From assembly GCA_023436885.1 (NCBI GenBank), contig JAEZHI010000039.1, positions 1 to 64,000 of the forward strand: DNA of 64,000 bases, in the 5' to 3' direction. The notes beneath the pieces are model-generated. The model was not told the DNA's origin. It saw only the letters and a list, made by a program, of their open reading frames with translations, and made no database searches. A program made the position numbers and the translations under genes. The stretch comes from Pseudomonadota bacterium. GTDB taxonomy: Bacteria > Pseudomonadota > Alphaproteobacteria > Rhizobiales > Pleomorphomonadaceae. Positions 54,607-63,587 of the stretch are shown piece by piece; within the stretch, counting starts at the first letter, position 1, and each line of letters begins with the position of its first letter.

Positions 54607-55530
54607 ATGAGCATTCCCGGCAAGGGCGGCAGCGGCCACATCGAAGAGATCATTCTTCCGAACGTGCGCGATCTCGGCGGCTTCAAGGTGCGCCGAGCAC
54701 TACCATCGGTTCAACGCCGCATGGTCGGCCCGTTCATTTTCTTCGATCAGATGGGACCGGTGATGTTCGGTGCCGGGGAAGCGGAGGACGTGCGTCCGCA
54801 TCCTCATATCGGCCTTTCCACCCTCACCTATCTCTTCGATGGCGAAATGATCCATCGCGACAGCGCAGGCCATAAGGAGACGATCCGCGCCGGCGAAGTC
54901 AACTGGATGACGGCGGGTAACGGTATAGTCCATTCCGAGCGTTTTCCGGCAGCCGTGCACAGGGCTGGTGGCAGCCTGTTCGGCACCCAGATCTGGGTTG
55001 CGCTACCCAAGGCGAGCGAGGAAATCGCCCCGCTGTTCAGCCATCATGACAAGGCCGCCCTCCCCGTCTTGTCCGACACCGGTGTCAAGATGACACTGGT
55101 GGCTGGCAATGGCTTCGGCGCCCGTTCGCCGGTGCCAGTCTACTCCGACCTCATGTACGCCGATGTTCATCTCGAAGCCGGCGCACGCTTCAAGGCGCCA
55201 GCCGATCATATTGAGAGGGCCGCCTACGTGATCAGCGGTGGCGTGGGTATCGAGGGGCAGGAAGGCTTCTTCCCACCGAACCAGCTCGTCGTCTTCAAGC
55301 CAGGGACCGAAGTCGTGCTCGCCGCAGCGGAGCCAACGCGTCTGGTGCTGATCGGGGGCGAACCTTTCCCGGAGAAACGGCATATCTACTGGAACTTCGT
55401 GTCCTCATCCAAGGAACGCATCGAAGCGGCCAAGGCCGACTGGCGCGCCCGCCGCTTCCCGGAGATCGCCGGCGAGACAGAGTTCATCCCGCTGCCGCCA
55501 GACCCGGTCGGGCTCAAGATGAAAGACTGA
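54607..55530 (+). CDS. Pirin family protein
   Basis: 307 residues, a double-cupin pirin. The N-terminal cupin metal ligands sit in VRPHPHIGLSTLTYL and in GIVHSER; FIFFDQMGP is the family start block. Bacterial pirins include quercetin 2,3-dioxygenases and redox-responsive regulators; the substrate here is unknown. AAAGGA lies before the ATG. It converges with rpsI across a shared hairpin. Confidence 0.92.
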   Translation: MSIPGKGGSGHIEEIILPNVRDLGGFKVRRALPSVQRRMVGPFIFFDQMGPVMFGAGEAEDVRPHPHIGLSTLTYLFDGEMIHRDSAGHKETIRAGEVNWMTAGNGIVHSERFPAAVHRAGGSLFGTQIWVALPKASEEIAPLFSHHDKAALPVLSDTGVKMTLVAGNGFGARSPVPVYSDLMYADVHLEAGARFKAPADHIERAAYVISGGVGIEGQEGFFPPNQLVVFKPGTEVVLAAAEPTRLVLIGGEPFPEKRHIYWNFVSSSKERIEAAKADWRARRFPEIAGETEFIPLPPDPVGLKMKD

Positions 55531-55563
55531 ATGAAGCAGCTTCCCGAGCTGAATACGGAAACG

Positions 55564-55594
55564 AAAAGGGCGGCGCCATTGGCACCGCCCTTTC
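55564..55594. terminator. Two-way terminator between pirin and rpsI
   Basis: A 13-bp stem (55565-55577 with 55581-55593) that is perfect on the minus strand apart from one G-U wobble, 3-nt loop, followed leftward by TCGTTTCC. It sits between the convergent stops and most clearly ends the rplM-rpsI transcript. Confidence 0.82.
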
Positions 55595-55617
55595 CATATT
55601 CCAATCCGAAATCCGGA

Positions 55618-56094
55618 TTAGCGCTTCGAGAACTGGAAGCTCCGGCGCGCCTTGCGCTTGCCGTACTTCTTGCGCTCGACAACGCGGCTGTCGCGGGTCA
55701 GGAAGCCGAGCTTCTTGAGCACGCCGCGCAGGCCCGGCTCGTAGTAGGTCAGGGCCTTGGAGATGCCATGACGCAGAGCACCGGCCTGACCGGAGAGACC
55801 GCCGCCGGCAACGGTGGCGATGATGTCGAACTGACCGTCACGCGCAGCGGCGTAGATCGGCTGCTGGACGATCATCTGGAGCACCGGACGACCGAAGTAA
55901 ACGTTGAACTCCTTGTCGTTCACGATGATCTTGCCGGAACCCGGCTTGACCCACACGCGAGCGATGGCGTTCTTGCGCTTGCCAGTGGCATAGGCGCGGC
56001 CGAACTTGTCGAGCTTCTGAACGTGCACCGGGGCCTCGGCCACCGGAGCGACGTCGGCAGCGCCGAGTTCAGCGAGGGAGGAGAGCTCAGCCAT
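55618..56094 (-). CDS. rpsI: 30S ribosomal protein S9
   Basis: 158 residues, a little longer than E. coli S9 (130) because of an acidic/alanine N-terminal extension usual in alphaproteobacteria. The core has YATGKRKNAIARVWVKPGSGKI and GGGLSGQAGALRHGISKAL; the tail KARRSFQFSKR ends in the universal SKR that reaches the P-site tRNA. It starts 3 bp after the rplM stop. Confidence 0.98.
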   Translation of the reverse strand: MAELSSLAELGAADVAPVAEAPVHVQKLDKFGRAYATGKRKNAIARVWVKPGSGKIIVNDKEFNVYFGRPVLQMIVQQPIYAAARDGQFDIIATVAGGGLSGQAGALRHGISKALTYYEPGLRGVLKKLGFLTRDSRVVERKKYGKRKARRSFQFSKR

Positions 56095-56097
56095 GGA

Positions 56098-56559
56098 TCA
56101 AGGCCTCGTGTTCATCTTGTTCATCGACTTGACGTCGAGGACTTCCGGCTGCTGGGCGGCATGGGGATGCTCGGCACCGGCGTAGACGCGGAGGTTGGAA
56201 AGCTGGCGACGGCCGAGCGGACCTTCGGGGATCATGCGCTCAACAGCCTTCTCGAGTACGCGCTCGGGGAAGCGGCCTTCGAGGATCTGGCGCGCCTTGC
56301 GCTCCTTGATGCCGCCGATGTAGCCGGTGTGCCAGTAGTAGGTCTTGTCAGTATACTTGCGGCCCGTCAGAACCACCTTGCCCGCGTTAATGACAATGAC
56401 ATTGTCGCCATCATCCATGTGCGGGGTGTAGGTGGCCTTGTGCTTTCCGCGGAGGCGCATCGCGATTACAGTCGCGAGGCGGCCGACCACGAGGCCTTCG
56501 GCGTCGATCAAGACCCACTTCTTCTCGATGTCCGCCGGCTTCGCCGTATAGGTCGTCAT
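56098..56559 (-). CDS. rplM: 50S ribosomal protein L13
   Basis: 153 residues. Visible family blocks are KWVLIDAEGLVVGRLAT, VIVINAGKVVLTGRK, HTGYIGGIKER, and MIPEGPLGRRQLSNLRVYAGAEHPH. L13 is an early assembly protein of the 50S subunit. It is paired with rpsI as in most bacteria. The leader upstream carries GC-rich hairpins that may mediate autogenous control. Confidence 0.98.
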   Translation of the reverse strand: MTTYTAKPADIEKKWVLIDAEGLVVGRLATVIAMRLRGKHKATYTPHMDDGDNVIVINAGKVVLTGRKYTDKTYYWHTGYIGGIKERKARQILEGRFPERVLEKAVERMIPEGPLGRRQLSNLRVYAGAEHPHAAQQPEVLDVKSMNKMNTRP

Positions 56560-56582
56560 GGGCGTTACCGTCTTCCGGTTTG

Positions 56583-56602
56583 GGCCGCCCGGAAAGGCGG
56601 CC
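56583..56602 (-). promoter_or_regulatory. Leader hairpin upstream of rplM
   Basis: A 7-bp all-GC stem (56583-56589 with 56596-56602), 24 bases before the rplM ATG and without a U-tract. Its placement near the ribosome site suggests a structured ribosomal-protein leader; no known class is recognised. Confidence 0.35.
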
Positions 56603-56682
56603 GGTTCGTCTCATATTCCGCACCGTTTCCGATGCGAAAGGCGGCTCCCGTTACCGGGCGCCGCCGTCGTGACTTCCAATAT

Positions 56683-56720
56683 GGAAATGCCGCCCGTTTG
56701 TCAAGCACAACGGGCGGCAC
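56683..56720 (-). terminator. Intrinsic terminator of fabD
   Basis: An 11-bp perfect stem (56689-56699 with 56710-56720), 10-nt loop, followed on the minus strand by TTTCCATATTGG. It lies 63 bp past the fabD stop and separates it from rplM. Confidence 0.72.
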
Positions 56721-56782
56721 GATTTTCTTTAATATCAACATGTTAAATCATGTGGTACTATTTTACCGCATGATTTTGCCTC

Positions 56783-57730
56783 TCAGACGATACCGAGAAG
56801 CGCCTTGACGTCGGCAATGTCGGAGGGCTTGCCAAAGTCGATGACACCTTCGGCAGGCGCGATACGGCGAATGAGGCCGGACAGCACCTTGCCGGAACCC
56901 ACTTCCACGAACTTGTCGACGCCCGCACCGGCCATGGCCGACACGCTCTCGCGCCAACGAACCGTCCCGGTCACCTGGGCGACAAGCTGCTTGCGGATGG
57001 CCTCTGGGTCGGAGGTCGGCGCAGCGGTCACGTTGGCGAAGATCGGGACGATCGGCGCATTGATGGTCGCCGTGGCAAGCGCCTCGGCCATCGCCTCGGC
57101 CGCCGGCTGCATCAGCTTGCAATGGAAGGGGGCCGACACATTGAGAAGCATGGCGCGCTTGGCGCCCTTGCCCTTGGCGATGTCGACAGCGCGAATGACG
57201 GCGAGCTTGGCGCCGGAGACAACAACCTGGCCGGGAGCGTTGTCGTTGGCCGCTTGGCAGACGTCCCCCTGAGCGGCTTCCTTTGCAACGGCTTCAGCTG
57301 CCTCGAAGTCGAGACCGAGCAGCGCTGCCATTGCGCCCTCCCCCACCGGAACGGCCTTCTGCATGGCATTGCCGCGCGTGCGCAGCAGACGAGCCGCATC
57401 GGTGACGCTAAGGGCACCGGCGGCAGCCAGCGCCGAATATTCACCCAGCGAATGACCGGCGACAAAGGAGGCATGCTGCTGGATGGTGATGCCTTCGGCT
57501 TCGAGAGCACGAAGCGCGGCGAGGCTGACAGCCATGAGAGCCGGCTGGGTGTTGGCGGTCAAAGTCAGCTGATCTTCAGGACCGTTGAAGATAATGTCCG
57601 ACAGCTTCTCTCCGAGCGCATCGTCCACTTCTTCGAACACCGCCCGCGCGGTGGCATAATGATCGGCAAGGGCCTTGCCCATGCCGATGGCCTGACTGCC
57701 CTGACCGGGGAACACGAAGGCGTTGGTCAT
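56783..57730 (-). CDS. fabD: Malonyl-CoA:ACP transacylase
   Basis: 315 residues from the ATG at 57730, with GAGGAAAG upstream; the open frame beyond is spacer. FVFPGQGSQ opens the protein and GHSLGEYSALAAAG holds the nucleophile Ser94; the active-site His follows in APFHCKLM. It loads malonyl groups onto acyl carrier protein for fatty-acid synthesis. In many bacteria it is next to fabG and acpP; here it precedes rplM-rpsI alone. Confidence 0.96.
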   Translation of the reverse strand: MTNAFVFPGQGSQAIGMGKALADHYATARAVFEEVDDALGEKLSDIIFNGPEDQLTLTANTQPALMAVSLAALRALEAEGITIQQHASFVAGHSLGEYSALAAAGALSVTDAARLLRTRGNAMQKAVPVGEGAMAALLGLDFEAAEAVAKEAAQGDVCQAANDNAPGQVVVSGAKLAVIRAVDIAKGKGAKRAMLLNVSAPFHCKLMQPAAEAMAEALATATINAPIVPIFANVTAAPTSDPEAIRKQLVAQVTGTVRWRESVSAMAGAGVDKFVEVGSGKVLSGLIRRIAPAEGVIDFGKPSDIADVKALLGIV

Positions 57731-57824
57731 TTTGTTGGCTTTCCTCAATAGTTTCGGGCGGACACGACCATTTGGACACCAAAGAGTCAAGGCCGCACCG
57801 CTGAAATCCGGGGAAATGCGGGGG

Positions 57825-58178
57825 TCAAGACCGGCGCGGCAATAATGAGCCAACAGCCACCGAAAGCCAGCCCAGGATGAGCGCAACACCACCAGAGGGG
57901 GCGGCCAATGGAAAGAGACTTCTCGCCGTCGCCGCCTTGAAAATCAGATCGCCGGAAAACAGGAGACAGCCGACGACGAACAAGAAAGCAGAAAAGCCTC
58001 GCCATCGGCGCCCCTCGGCACTACCGAGAGCCAGCAATGCCGCTGCATGGAACAACAGGACATTTCCAGCGACATCGAGGTTGGCGCCGGTTACGGCGTG
58101 GGCGCCGACCGCCAGCGTGGCAATACCGACCGCACCGGCAATGCCCGCGCAAAACCCGATCAGCCGATGAGAGACCAT
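57825..58178 (-). CDS. DUF423 family small membrane protein
   Basis: 117 residues from the ATG at 58178, with GGGGATAATGCC before it; the 22 codons upstream are outside the conserved part. Four hydrophobic helices with GIAGAVGIATLAVGAHAV, FHAAALLALG, LFSGDLIF and PLAAPSGGVALILGW match the DUF423 (YwdK/YgdD) family, whose function is unknown. It is divergent from the RNA methyltransferase. Confidence 0.9.
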   Translation of the reverse strand: MVSHRLIGFCAGIAGAVGIATLAVGAHAVTGANLDVAGNVLLFHAAALLALGSAEGRRWRGFSAFLFVVGCLLFSGDLIFKAATARSLFPLAAPSGGVALILGWLSVAVGSLLPRRS

Positions 58179-58276
58179 GGCATTATCCCCTGCAAACGAG
58201 CCTATGGCTTCGAGGCCACTCAACCAATAACGGTACGTGACCACATATAGCTGTCAAAAAAGCGGAAAGCCAAAGC

Positions 58277-59083
58277 ATGCTGATCCCGATTGCCGATCCG
58301 ACCGATCAGCGCCTCGCGCCCTTCATGAACGTTCGCGATCGCGACCTCAAGCAGACACATGGCGATGCCTTCATCGCCGAGGGGGAAAGTGTACTCGCGG
58401 TGTTTCTGTCGGAGAGCTCGCGCTTTCAGCCAGAAGCGCTGTTGGTCGCCGCCAACCGGGTCGACACGGCGCTGGGCTGGTCCCCGCCCGAGGACCTGCC
58501 GATCTTTGTGGCCGAGCAAGAGGTCATGGACGCGATCGTCGGCTTTCCTATTCACAGAGGGCTGCTGGGTTTGGGGCGCAGGGCGCCCTCCTCTGCTCCA
58601 GATGAGTTGTTATCTGAACGACCGCGGCTGGTCGTCGGGCTTGTCGGCATCGCCAATCACGACAACATGGGCGGCATCTTTCGTAATGCGGCCGCGTTTG
58701 GCGCCGGTGCGATGGTGCTCGACGCCACATGTTGCGACCCGCTTTATCGCAAAGCGATCCGTGTGTCAGTCGGTGGCGTGCTGAAGGTGCCGTTCACGCG
58801 CCTCAAAGGGGGAGCAAGAGTTGCCGATACCCTGGCAAACGCAGGATATCGCGTACTCGCACTTTCCCCTCGCGGTGAAATGCGGCTCGATGAGGTACCC
58901 ACTGATCGCCCATTGGCGTTGATGCTCGGAACCGAGGGCCCCGGTTTACCTGATGGAGAAATGTCTCGCGCCGAAACGGTTCGCATCGACATGGCGAGGG
59001 GCTTCGATAGCCTCAATGTCGCGACGACCAGTGGCATAGCTCTCTATGAGCTGACGCGCAGGATGCCCGACACGTCAAAATAA
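58277..59083 (+). CDS. TrmH/SpoU-family RNA 2'-O-methyltransferase
   Basis: 268 residues. The N-terminal substrate-binding part (to about 105) precedes a SPOUT knot domain with motif 1 GIANHDNMGGIFRNAAAFG, motif 2 LMLGTEGPGLP and motif 3 SLNVATTSGIALYEL. It would methylate ribose in rRNA or tRNA with S-adenosylmethionine; the target nucleotide cannot be inferred. Confidence 0.93.
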   Translation: MLIPIADPTDQRLAPFMNVRDRDLKQTHGDAFIAEGESVLAVFLSESSRFQPEALLVAANRVDTALGWSPPEDLPIFVAEQEVMDAIVGFPIHRGLLGLGRRAPSSAPDELLSERPRLVVGLVGIANHDNMGGIFRNAAAFGAGAMVLDATCCDPLYRKAIRVSVGGVLKVPFTRLKGGARVADTLANAGYRVLALSPRGEMRLDEVPTDRPLALMLGTEGPGLPDGEMSRAETVRIDMARGFDSLNVATTSGIALYELTRRMPDTSK

Positions 59084-59135
59084 TGTCCCTCGCCATGCTG
59101 CGACGTTGAGCATAGCGAGGGACATCCCTTGTTTT
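59084..59135. terminator. Two-way terminator between the methyltransferase and cfa
   Basis: A 16-bp stem with one mismatch (59084-59099 with 59109-59124), 9-nt loop, starting right after the TAA. TCCCTTGTTTTC follows on the plus strand and TTATTTTG on the minus strand, so it serves both convergent genes. Confidence 0.85.
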
Positions 59136-59141
59136 CAGAAT

Positions 59142-60437
59142 TCAGCGAGAAGAAATCACAGTCGCAGCATCGCGCCAGGACCGTGCAGCCGTCGGTTCGC
59201 CCAAGGCCTTTTCGCGGGCAAACAGCTCGGCTTCGCGCTGGGCGATGTAGTCACGTGTAACCGGCACCACATCGTTTCGGTGTGTCAACTGGAACTGATA
59301 GACGACAACATCCAGGAATCGGAATGCCGCCTCGCAAAGTGCGAGATAGCATTCCCACATGCGGCAAAAGCGCTCGTCATAGAGTGCGAGTGCCTTGTCG
59401 CGCTGGGCCATGAAGCGAGCGCGCCACTCACGCAGCGTATCCGCATAATGGTGGCGCAGAACCTCGACGTCGGCCATCATCAGGCCGGACTTTTCGACCG
59501 CCTCGACCACCTCCGACAGGGCCGGCAGATGCCCACCCGGGAAGATATACTTGGTAATCCACCCGTTGGTGAGGCCCGGCGTCGATGTGTGGCCGATGGT
59601 ATGTAGCATGAACACGCCGTCTTCGGACAGGAGGTCAGATGCCTTGCGGAAGAAGGTGTCGTAGTTCTCGGGGCCGACGTGCTCGAACATGCCAACGGAG
59701 ATGATGCGGTCAAAGGTGCCGCGCGTGTTGCGGTAGTCCTGAAGCTCGAACTTGACGTGCTCGTAGCCCTTGTCGGCGGCTCGCTTGCGAGCAATGGTGA
59801 GCTGTTCGTCAGACAGCGTCACACCCTTGACGCGGCCAGCCTCTCCCACTTCCGCCAGATAGAGCCCAAGCCCACCCCAACCTGAACCGATATCGAGTAC
59901 ACTCATCCCTGGTTCGATCAGCAGCTTGGCAGCCAAATGCCGGCATTTGGCCCGCTGAGCCTCCTCCAGCGTCATATCCGGGGATGCATAATAGGCGCAG
60001 GAATATTGGCGATCCGTATCGAGAAACAGATCATAGAAAGCCGCGTTGAGGTCGTAGTGATGAACCACGTTGCGACGTGACCGCATCAACGTATTGCGGC
60101 CAAACAAGAAGTGCCGGAGCTTGCGAGCCATCAAGAACAGTTTGCGGCCGGTGAACTTTCGCATACCGACGCCATGCTGAAGCAAAAGCTCCAGCAATTC
60201 ATAGAGGCTGCCTTGGACAACATCGAGCCGGCCGTCCATGTAGAGTTCGCCGAAGCGCACTTCAGGATCCCGGATCAGCTCGGCCGCAACCTTGCGATCA
60301 GCGATACGCACGACAATCTGTTTGCCGCTGCCGTCGCCAAACGTCCAATGCGTTCCATTGTAAAGTTCAATTTTAAGCGAACCGCGTGTAACCAGCTTGT
60401 TCAGCAGGCCGCGAAGAATATTTTCCGCCCAGACCAT
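59142..60437 (-). CDS. cfa: Cyclopropane-fatty-acyl-phospholipid synthase
   Basis: 431 residues. The N-terminal lipid-binding part holds VRFGELYMDGRLDV; the SAM-binding loop is VLDIGSGWGGLGLYLAEVG (near 185); and YSCAYYASPDMTLEEAQ plus SVGMFEHVG are strong Cfa/CmaS signatures. It methylenates unsaturated acyl chains in membrane phospholipids, a stationary-phase and acid-stress response. GGGGGA is the best ribosome site. Confidence 0.95.
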   Translation of the reverse strand: MVWAENILRGLLNKLVTRGSLKIELYNGTHWTFGDGSGKQIVVRIADRKVAAELIRDPEVRFGELYMDGRLDVVQGSLYELLELLLQHGVGMRKFTGRKLFLMARKLRHFLFGRNTLMRSRRNVVHHYDLNAAFYDLFLDTDRQYSCAYYASPDMTLEEAQRAKCRHLAAKLLIEPGMSVLDIGSGWGGLGLYLAEVGEAGRVKGVTLSDEQLTIARKRAADKGYEHVKFELQDYRNTRGTFDRIISVGMFEHVGPENYDTFFRKASDLLSEDGVFMLHTIGHTSTPGLTNGWITKYIFPGGHLPALSEVVEAVEKSGLMMADVEVLRHHYADTLREWRARFMAQRDKALALYDERFCRMWECYLALCEAAFRFLDVVVYQFQLTHRNDVVPVTRDYIAQREAELFAREKALGEPTAARSWRDAATVISSR

Positions 60438-60792
60438 CGTATGGTCCCCCAGCTAAGCTATCGCGGCGGCATTGGTCCTGCGGTCTTCAACAAGGCCGAA
60501 ATCGTAAAATCCGATGCCGCCAACTGAAACTGCAACCGAGGCCGTAGAGGATCGTCACAACGAAAACGAAGTCCGGTCCGGAACCGCCTCCGCAAGGAAC
60601 GGACGACGGCACCTGTCGGCGGCCCGTTCATAAATATGACTGAAAGCCGAAAAGGTTCCATACAAAATCGCAGAACAGGCCAGAAGTGGCCGATCACGAC
60701 TCCGCGATCCATTTACCCCGGCAATCAATTTTCGCGATTGTCAGGGATCACGCAAGTGACCGTCTGATGGTGCGGAGATGTGTCCGTCGGCT
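60438..60792. other. Non-coding stretch upstream of cfa
   Basis: 355 bp between cfa and the small protein. Open frames here have unbiased composition and no recognisable family. It presumably holds the cfa promoter and the end of the small-protein transcript; no clear terminator is visible. Confidence 0.35.
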
Positions 60793-60993
60793 TCACTTCG
60801 AGGCCCGACTGTCGATCACCGGCTGATCTGGCACAGGAAGTCCACGATCGACGAACAATCGGATCACCCCGGCAGGTATTGGCCGGCAAGCACAGTTGGC
60901 GGCATGTCCTACATGCCACGTCATGCGTTGTTCGGGCTTAGGATTCTTGGGCATGGGATTGGCCTCATGCCAAACGCGATTGATTTTGCTCAT
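60793..60993 (-). CDS. Conserved small protein of unknown function
   Basis: 66 residues from the ATG at 60993, which has an excellent site, GAGGTGCAAC, directly before it. The product starts SKINRVWHEANPMPKNP and contains WHVGHAANCACRPIP. I recall similar short proteins with the pattern 'MPKN...RxxWHxxHAxxCxCRPIP' in Rhizobiales, without a known role. Two cysteines and three histidines are close together, which could bind metal. It lies downstream of pckG on the same strand. The longer open frame starting 120 bases upstream lacks such support. Confidence 0.65.
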   Translation of the reverse strand: MSKINRVWHEANPMPKNPKPEQRMTWHVGHAANCACRPIPAGVIRLFVDRGLPVPDQPVIDSRASK

Positions 60994-61083
60994 GTTGCAC
61001 CTCGTCCAAGCACGGGCCTTGTCCGCGGACATGTCGGAACAACCTACCAGAAACCGACGATATGATCGGATTGTATCCATAAA

Positions 61084-61110
61084 TGCAGACGGCCCCACGA
61101 AGGGGCCGCC
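61084..61110 (-). terminator. Probable terminator of pckG
   Basis: A 7-bp GC stem (61090-61096 with 61102-61108), 5-nt loop, followed leftward by TCTGCATTTATGG, a weak U-tract. It is 42 bp past the pckG stop. Confidence 0.6.
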
Positions 61111-61149
61111 CACTAAGCGCTCGGAGAATCTCGGACTGATCGAAGTCGA

Positions 61150-62982
61150 TCAGTCTTTGAGAGTCCACACGGCCGGCGAACGCTCGAGGCGAGCGATCAG
61201 CAGCTGGCGCTCCAGCTCCATTTCCTTGGGCAGGCGATCGCCGAACTTGGCGAAGTGCGACACCTGGTCCTCGGCCTCGGCCAGACCCTTTTCCTTCTCG
61301 ACCTTGACGATCTCGTCGTACTTGGCCTTCGGGAAGTTAACGCCTTCCATGTTCAGGTCGCTGTAACGGGGGATGAGACCATAGGGGCTCTCGACAGCGG
61401 CAGCCGTGCCCTTGACGCGGCCGACGATCCACTCGAGGGCGCGCATGTTCTCGCCGTAGCCCGGCCACATGAACTTGCCGTTCTCGTCCTTGCGGAACCA
61501 GTTGACGCGGAAGATGCCAGGCGCTGCCGGCAGCTTGCGGCCGAGGTTCAGCCAGTGCGCCCAGTAGTCGGCCATGTTGTAACCGCAGAACGGCAGCATG
61601 GCGAACGGGTCGCGGCGCATGGCGGCCTGACCGACGGCGGCGGCAGTCGCTTCCGAGCCCATGGTGGCGGCGAGATAGACGCCGTGCGACCAGGAGAAGG
61701 ACTGCATGACCAGCGGGAAGGCCTTGGAGACGCGGCCACCGACGATGAAGGCGGAGATCGGAACACCAGCGGGATCTTCCCAAGCGGCGTCGATCGACGG
61801 TACCTGCGAAGCGGGAGCGGTGAAGCGGCTGTTCGCATGGGCGGCCGGACGGCCACAATCCGGGGTCCAGTCCTTACCGGTCCAGTCGATGAGGTGCTTC
61901 GGGGTCTCGCCATCGAGACCTTCCCACCACACGTCACCGTCGTCGGTCAGGGCGACGTTGGTGAAGATGCAGTTGGCCTTGAGGGTGGCCAGAGCATTCG
62001 GGTTCGACACTTCGTTGGTGCCGGGGGCAACGCCGAAGAGGCCGTTCTCGGGGTTGATGGCGCGCAGCTCGCCGTTGGCGTCCGGCTTGATCCAGGCGAT
62101 GTCGTCACCGATGGTGGTGACTTCCCAGCCCTTGTAGGCCTTCGGCGGGATCAGCATGGCGAAGTTGGTCTTGCCGCAAGCCGACGGGAAGGCAGCAGCG
62201 ACGTAGGCCTTCTCACCCTTGGGGTTCTTGACGCCGAGGATGAGCATGTGCTCGGCCAGCCAGCCCTCATCGCGGGCCATGACCGAGGCGATGCGCAGGG
62301 CCAGACACTTCTTGCCGAGCAGGGCGTTGCCACCGTAACCCGAACCGAACGACATGATCTCGCGGGTTTCGGGGAAGTGGACGATGTACTTGGTGTCGTT
62401 GCAGGGCCAGGCGACGTCCTTTTGACCGGGCTGCAGCGGAGCGCCAACCGAGTGGATGCAAGGCACGAAGTCGTCATTGCCGAGCACGTCCAGCACCTTC
62501 TGGCCCATGCGGGTCATGATGCGCATGTGGACGGCGACGTAGGCGCTATCGGAGAGCTCAACACCGATCTGGGCGATCTTCGAACCGAGCGGCCCCATGG
62601 AGAAGGGGATGACGTACATCGTACGGCCCTTCATGCAGCCCTTGAACAGGCCCTGCATGGTGGCGCGCATCTCGGCCGGATCAGCCCAGTTGTTGGTCGG
62701 ACCGGCTTCTTCCTTGGTCTTGGAGCAGATGTAGGTGCGGTCTTCGACGCGAGCGACGTCCGATGGATTAGACCGGGCGAGGAAGCTGTTCGGGCGCTTG
62801 GCGGGGTTCAGGCGAGTGAAGGTGCCGCCGTCGACCAGTTCCTGGCAGAGGCGATCATATTCTTCCTGCGAACCATCGCACCAGTAGATGCGGTCCGGGG
62901 TCGTCAGCTTGGCAACTTCTTCGACCCAGGCAATCAGCTTGGCATTCTTGGTAGGAGCCTGCTTGGTAAGAGTTTGTAACAT
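61150..62982 (-). CDS. pckG: Phosphoenolpyruvate carboxykinase, GTP-dependent
   Basis: 610 residues, the length of GTP-type enzymes (ATP-type PckA is about 535). It converts oxaloacetate and GTP to phosphoenolpyruvate, CO2 and GDP, the entry to gluconeogenesis, or runs in reverse as a CO2-fixing step. The P-loop FPSACGKTN with its reactive cysteine, SFGSGYGGNALLGKKC, NWFRKDENGKFMWPGYG-type blocks and the N-terminal RIYWCDGS are GTP-enzyme signatures. GGAGAAAGCTG precedes the ATG. The gene stands alone. Confidence 0.97.
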   Translation of the reverse strand: MLQTLTKQAPTKNAKLIAWVEEVAKLTTPDRIYWCDGSQEEYDRLCQELVDGGTFTRLNPAKRPNSFLARSNPSDVARVEDRTYICSKTKEEAGPTNNWADPAEMRATMQGLFKGCMKGRTMYVIPFSMGPLGSKIAQIGVELSDSAYVAVHMRIMTRMGQKVLDVLGNDDFVPCIHSVGAPLQPGQKDVAWPCNDTKYIVHFPETREIMSFGSGYGGNALLGKKCLALRIASVMARDEGWLAEHMLILGVKNPKGEKAYVAAAFPSACGKTNFAMLIPPKAYKGWEVTTIGDDIAWIKPDANGELRAINPENGLFGVAPGTNEVSNPNALATLKANCIFTNVALTDDGDVWWEGLDGETPKHLIDWTGKDWTPDCGRPAAHANSRFTAPASQVPSIDAAWEDPAGVPISAFIVGGRVSKAFPLVMQSFSWSHGVYLAATMGSEATAAAVGQAAMRRDPFAMLPFCGYNMADYWAHWLNLGRKLPAAPGIFRVNWFRKDENGKFMWPGYGENMRALEWIVGRVKGTAAAVESPYGLIPRYSDLNMEGVNFPKAKYDEIVKVEKEKGLAEAEDQVSHFAKFGDRLPKEMELERQLLIARLERSPAVWTLKD

Positions 62983-63587
62983 CAGCTTTCTCCGATGGAC
63001 ATATCGCCGCCCGTTCCGGTCTCATTTGCAAGAGAGGACTTATGAGACAATGCGCCGACAGGGTGGTTAAGGTTCGCAGCCTGAAGAAAGAGACGTCTGC
63101 CTTGGTGGCTAAGCCATGAATGAGCATCGCGGGAAACCATGCGGTTCCCTCCAGACAACCCCATGACAGTCGACTCTCCTACCAGTCTCTCCAACGCCCG
63201 GCACCCATAACCGAGCGGCCCGGATTAGCGTTCCTGAAAAAGACAATATCGACGGAAGTATGAGGGATCAATCGTTGTAAGACCGTACAAGCGGCGAGAA
63301 ACCGGCCACCAAAAATACGAACGAAAAATGAACATCCGTGTACTCGACGCGACTGACAACCTATCAATTCGGCTAATTTCTGGGCTTTTTTCATATACTG
63401 AACATTCCAGTTACGAATTCCACCCAAAGTTCTACGTGCCAGTACGTATCGAATACGTATTATGTACTAGGAAAGCAGGAATTTCGTTCGCTGGCAAGCA
63501 GCCCGAACGCAATTCTGGCCTCTAAACGGTTAGCTTGCGGCATTAATCGATTTTGATTCCATCCTTGTCAGACGGCCGTCGGAAGCC
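62983..63587. promoter_or_regulatory. Long upstream region of pckG with a palindrome
   Basis: 605 bp without a credible gene; the left part is GC-balanced, the part from about 63230 is AT-rich. A 7-3-7 perfect palindrome, TACGTAT-CGA-ATACGTA, lies at 63443-63459, a candidate regulator site. The gap also contains the downstream end of the ABC-F gene; no clear terminator was found for it. Confidence 0.4.

Noticed and set aside
60458..60712. 84-codon minus-strand frame
   Set aside because: No ribosome site and random-looking composition in the cfa upstream region.
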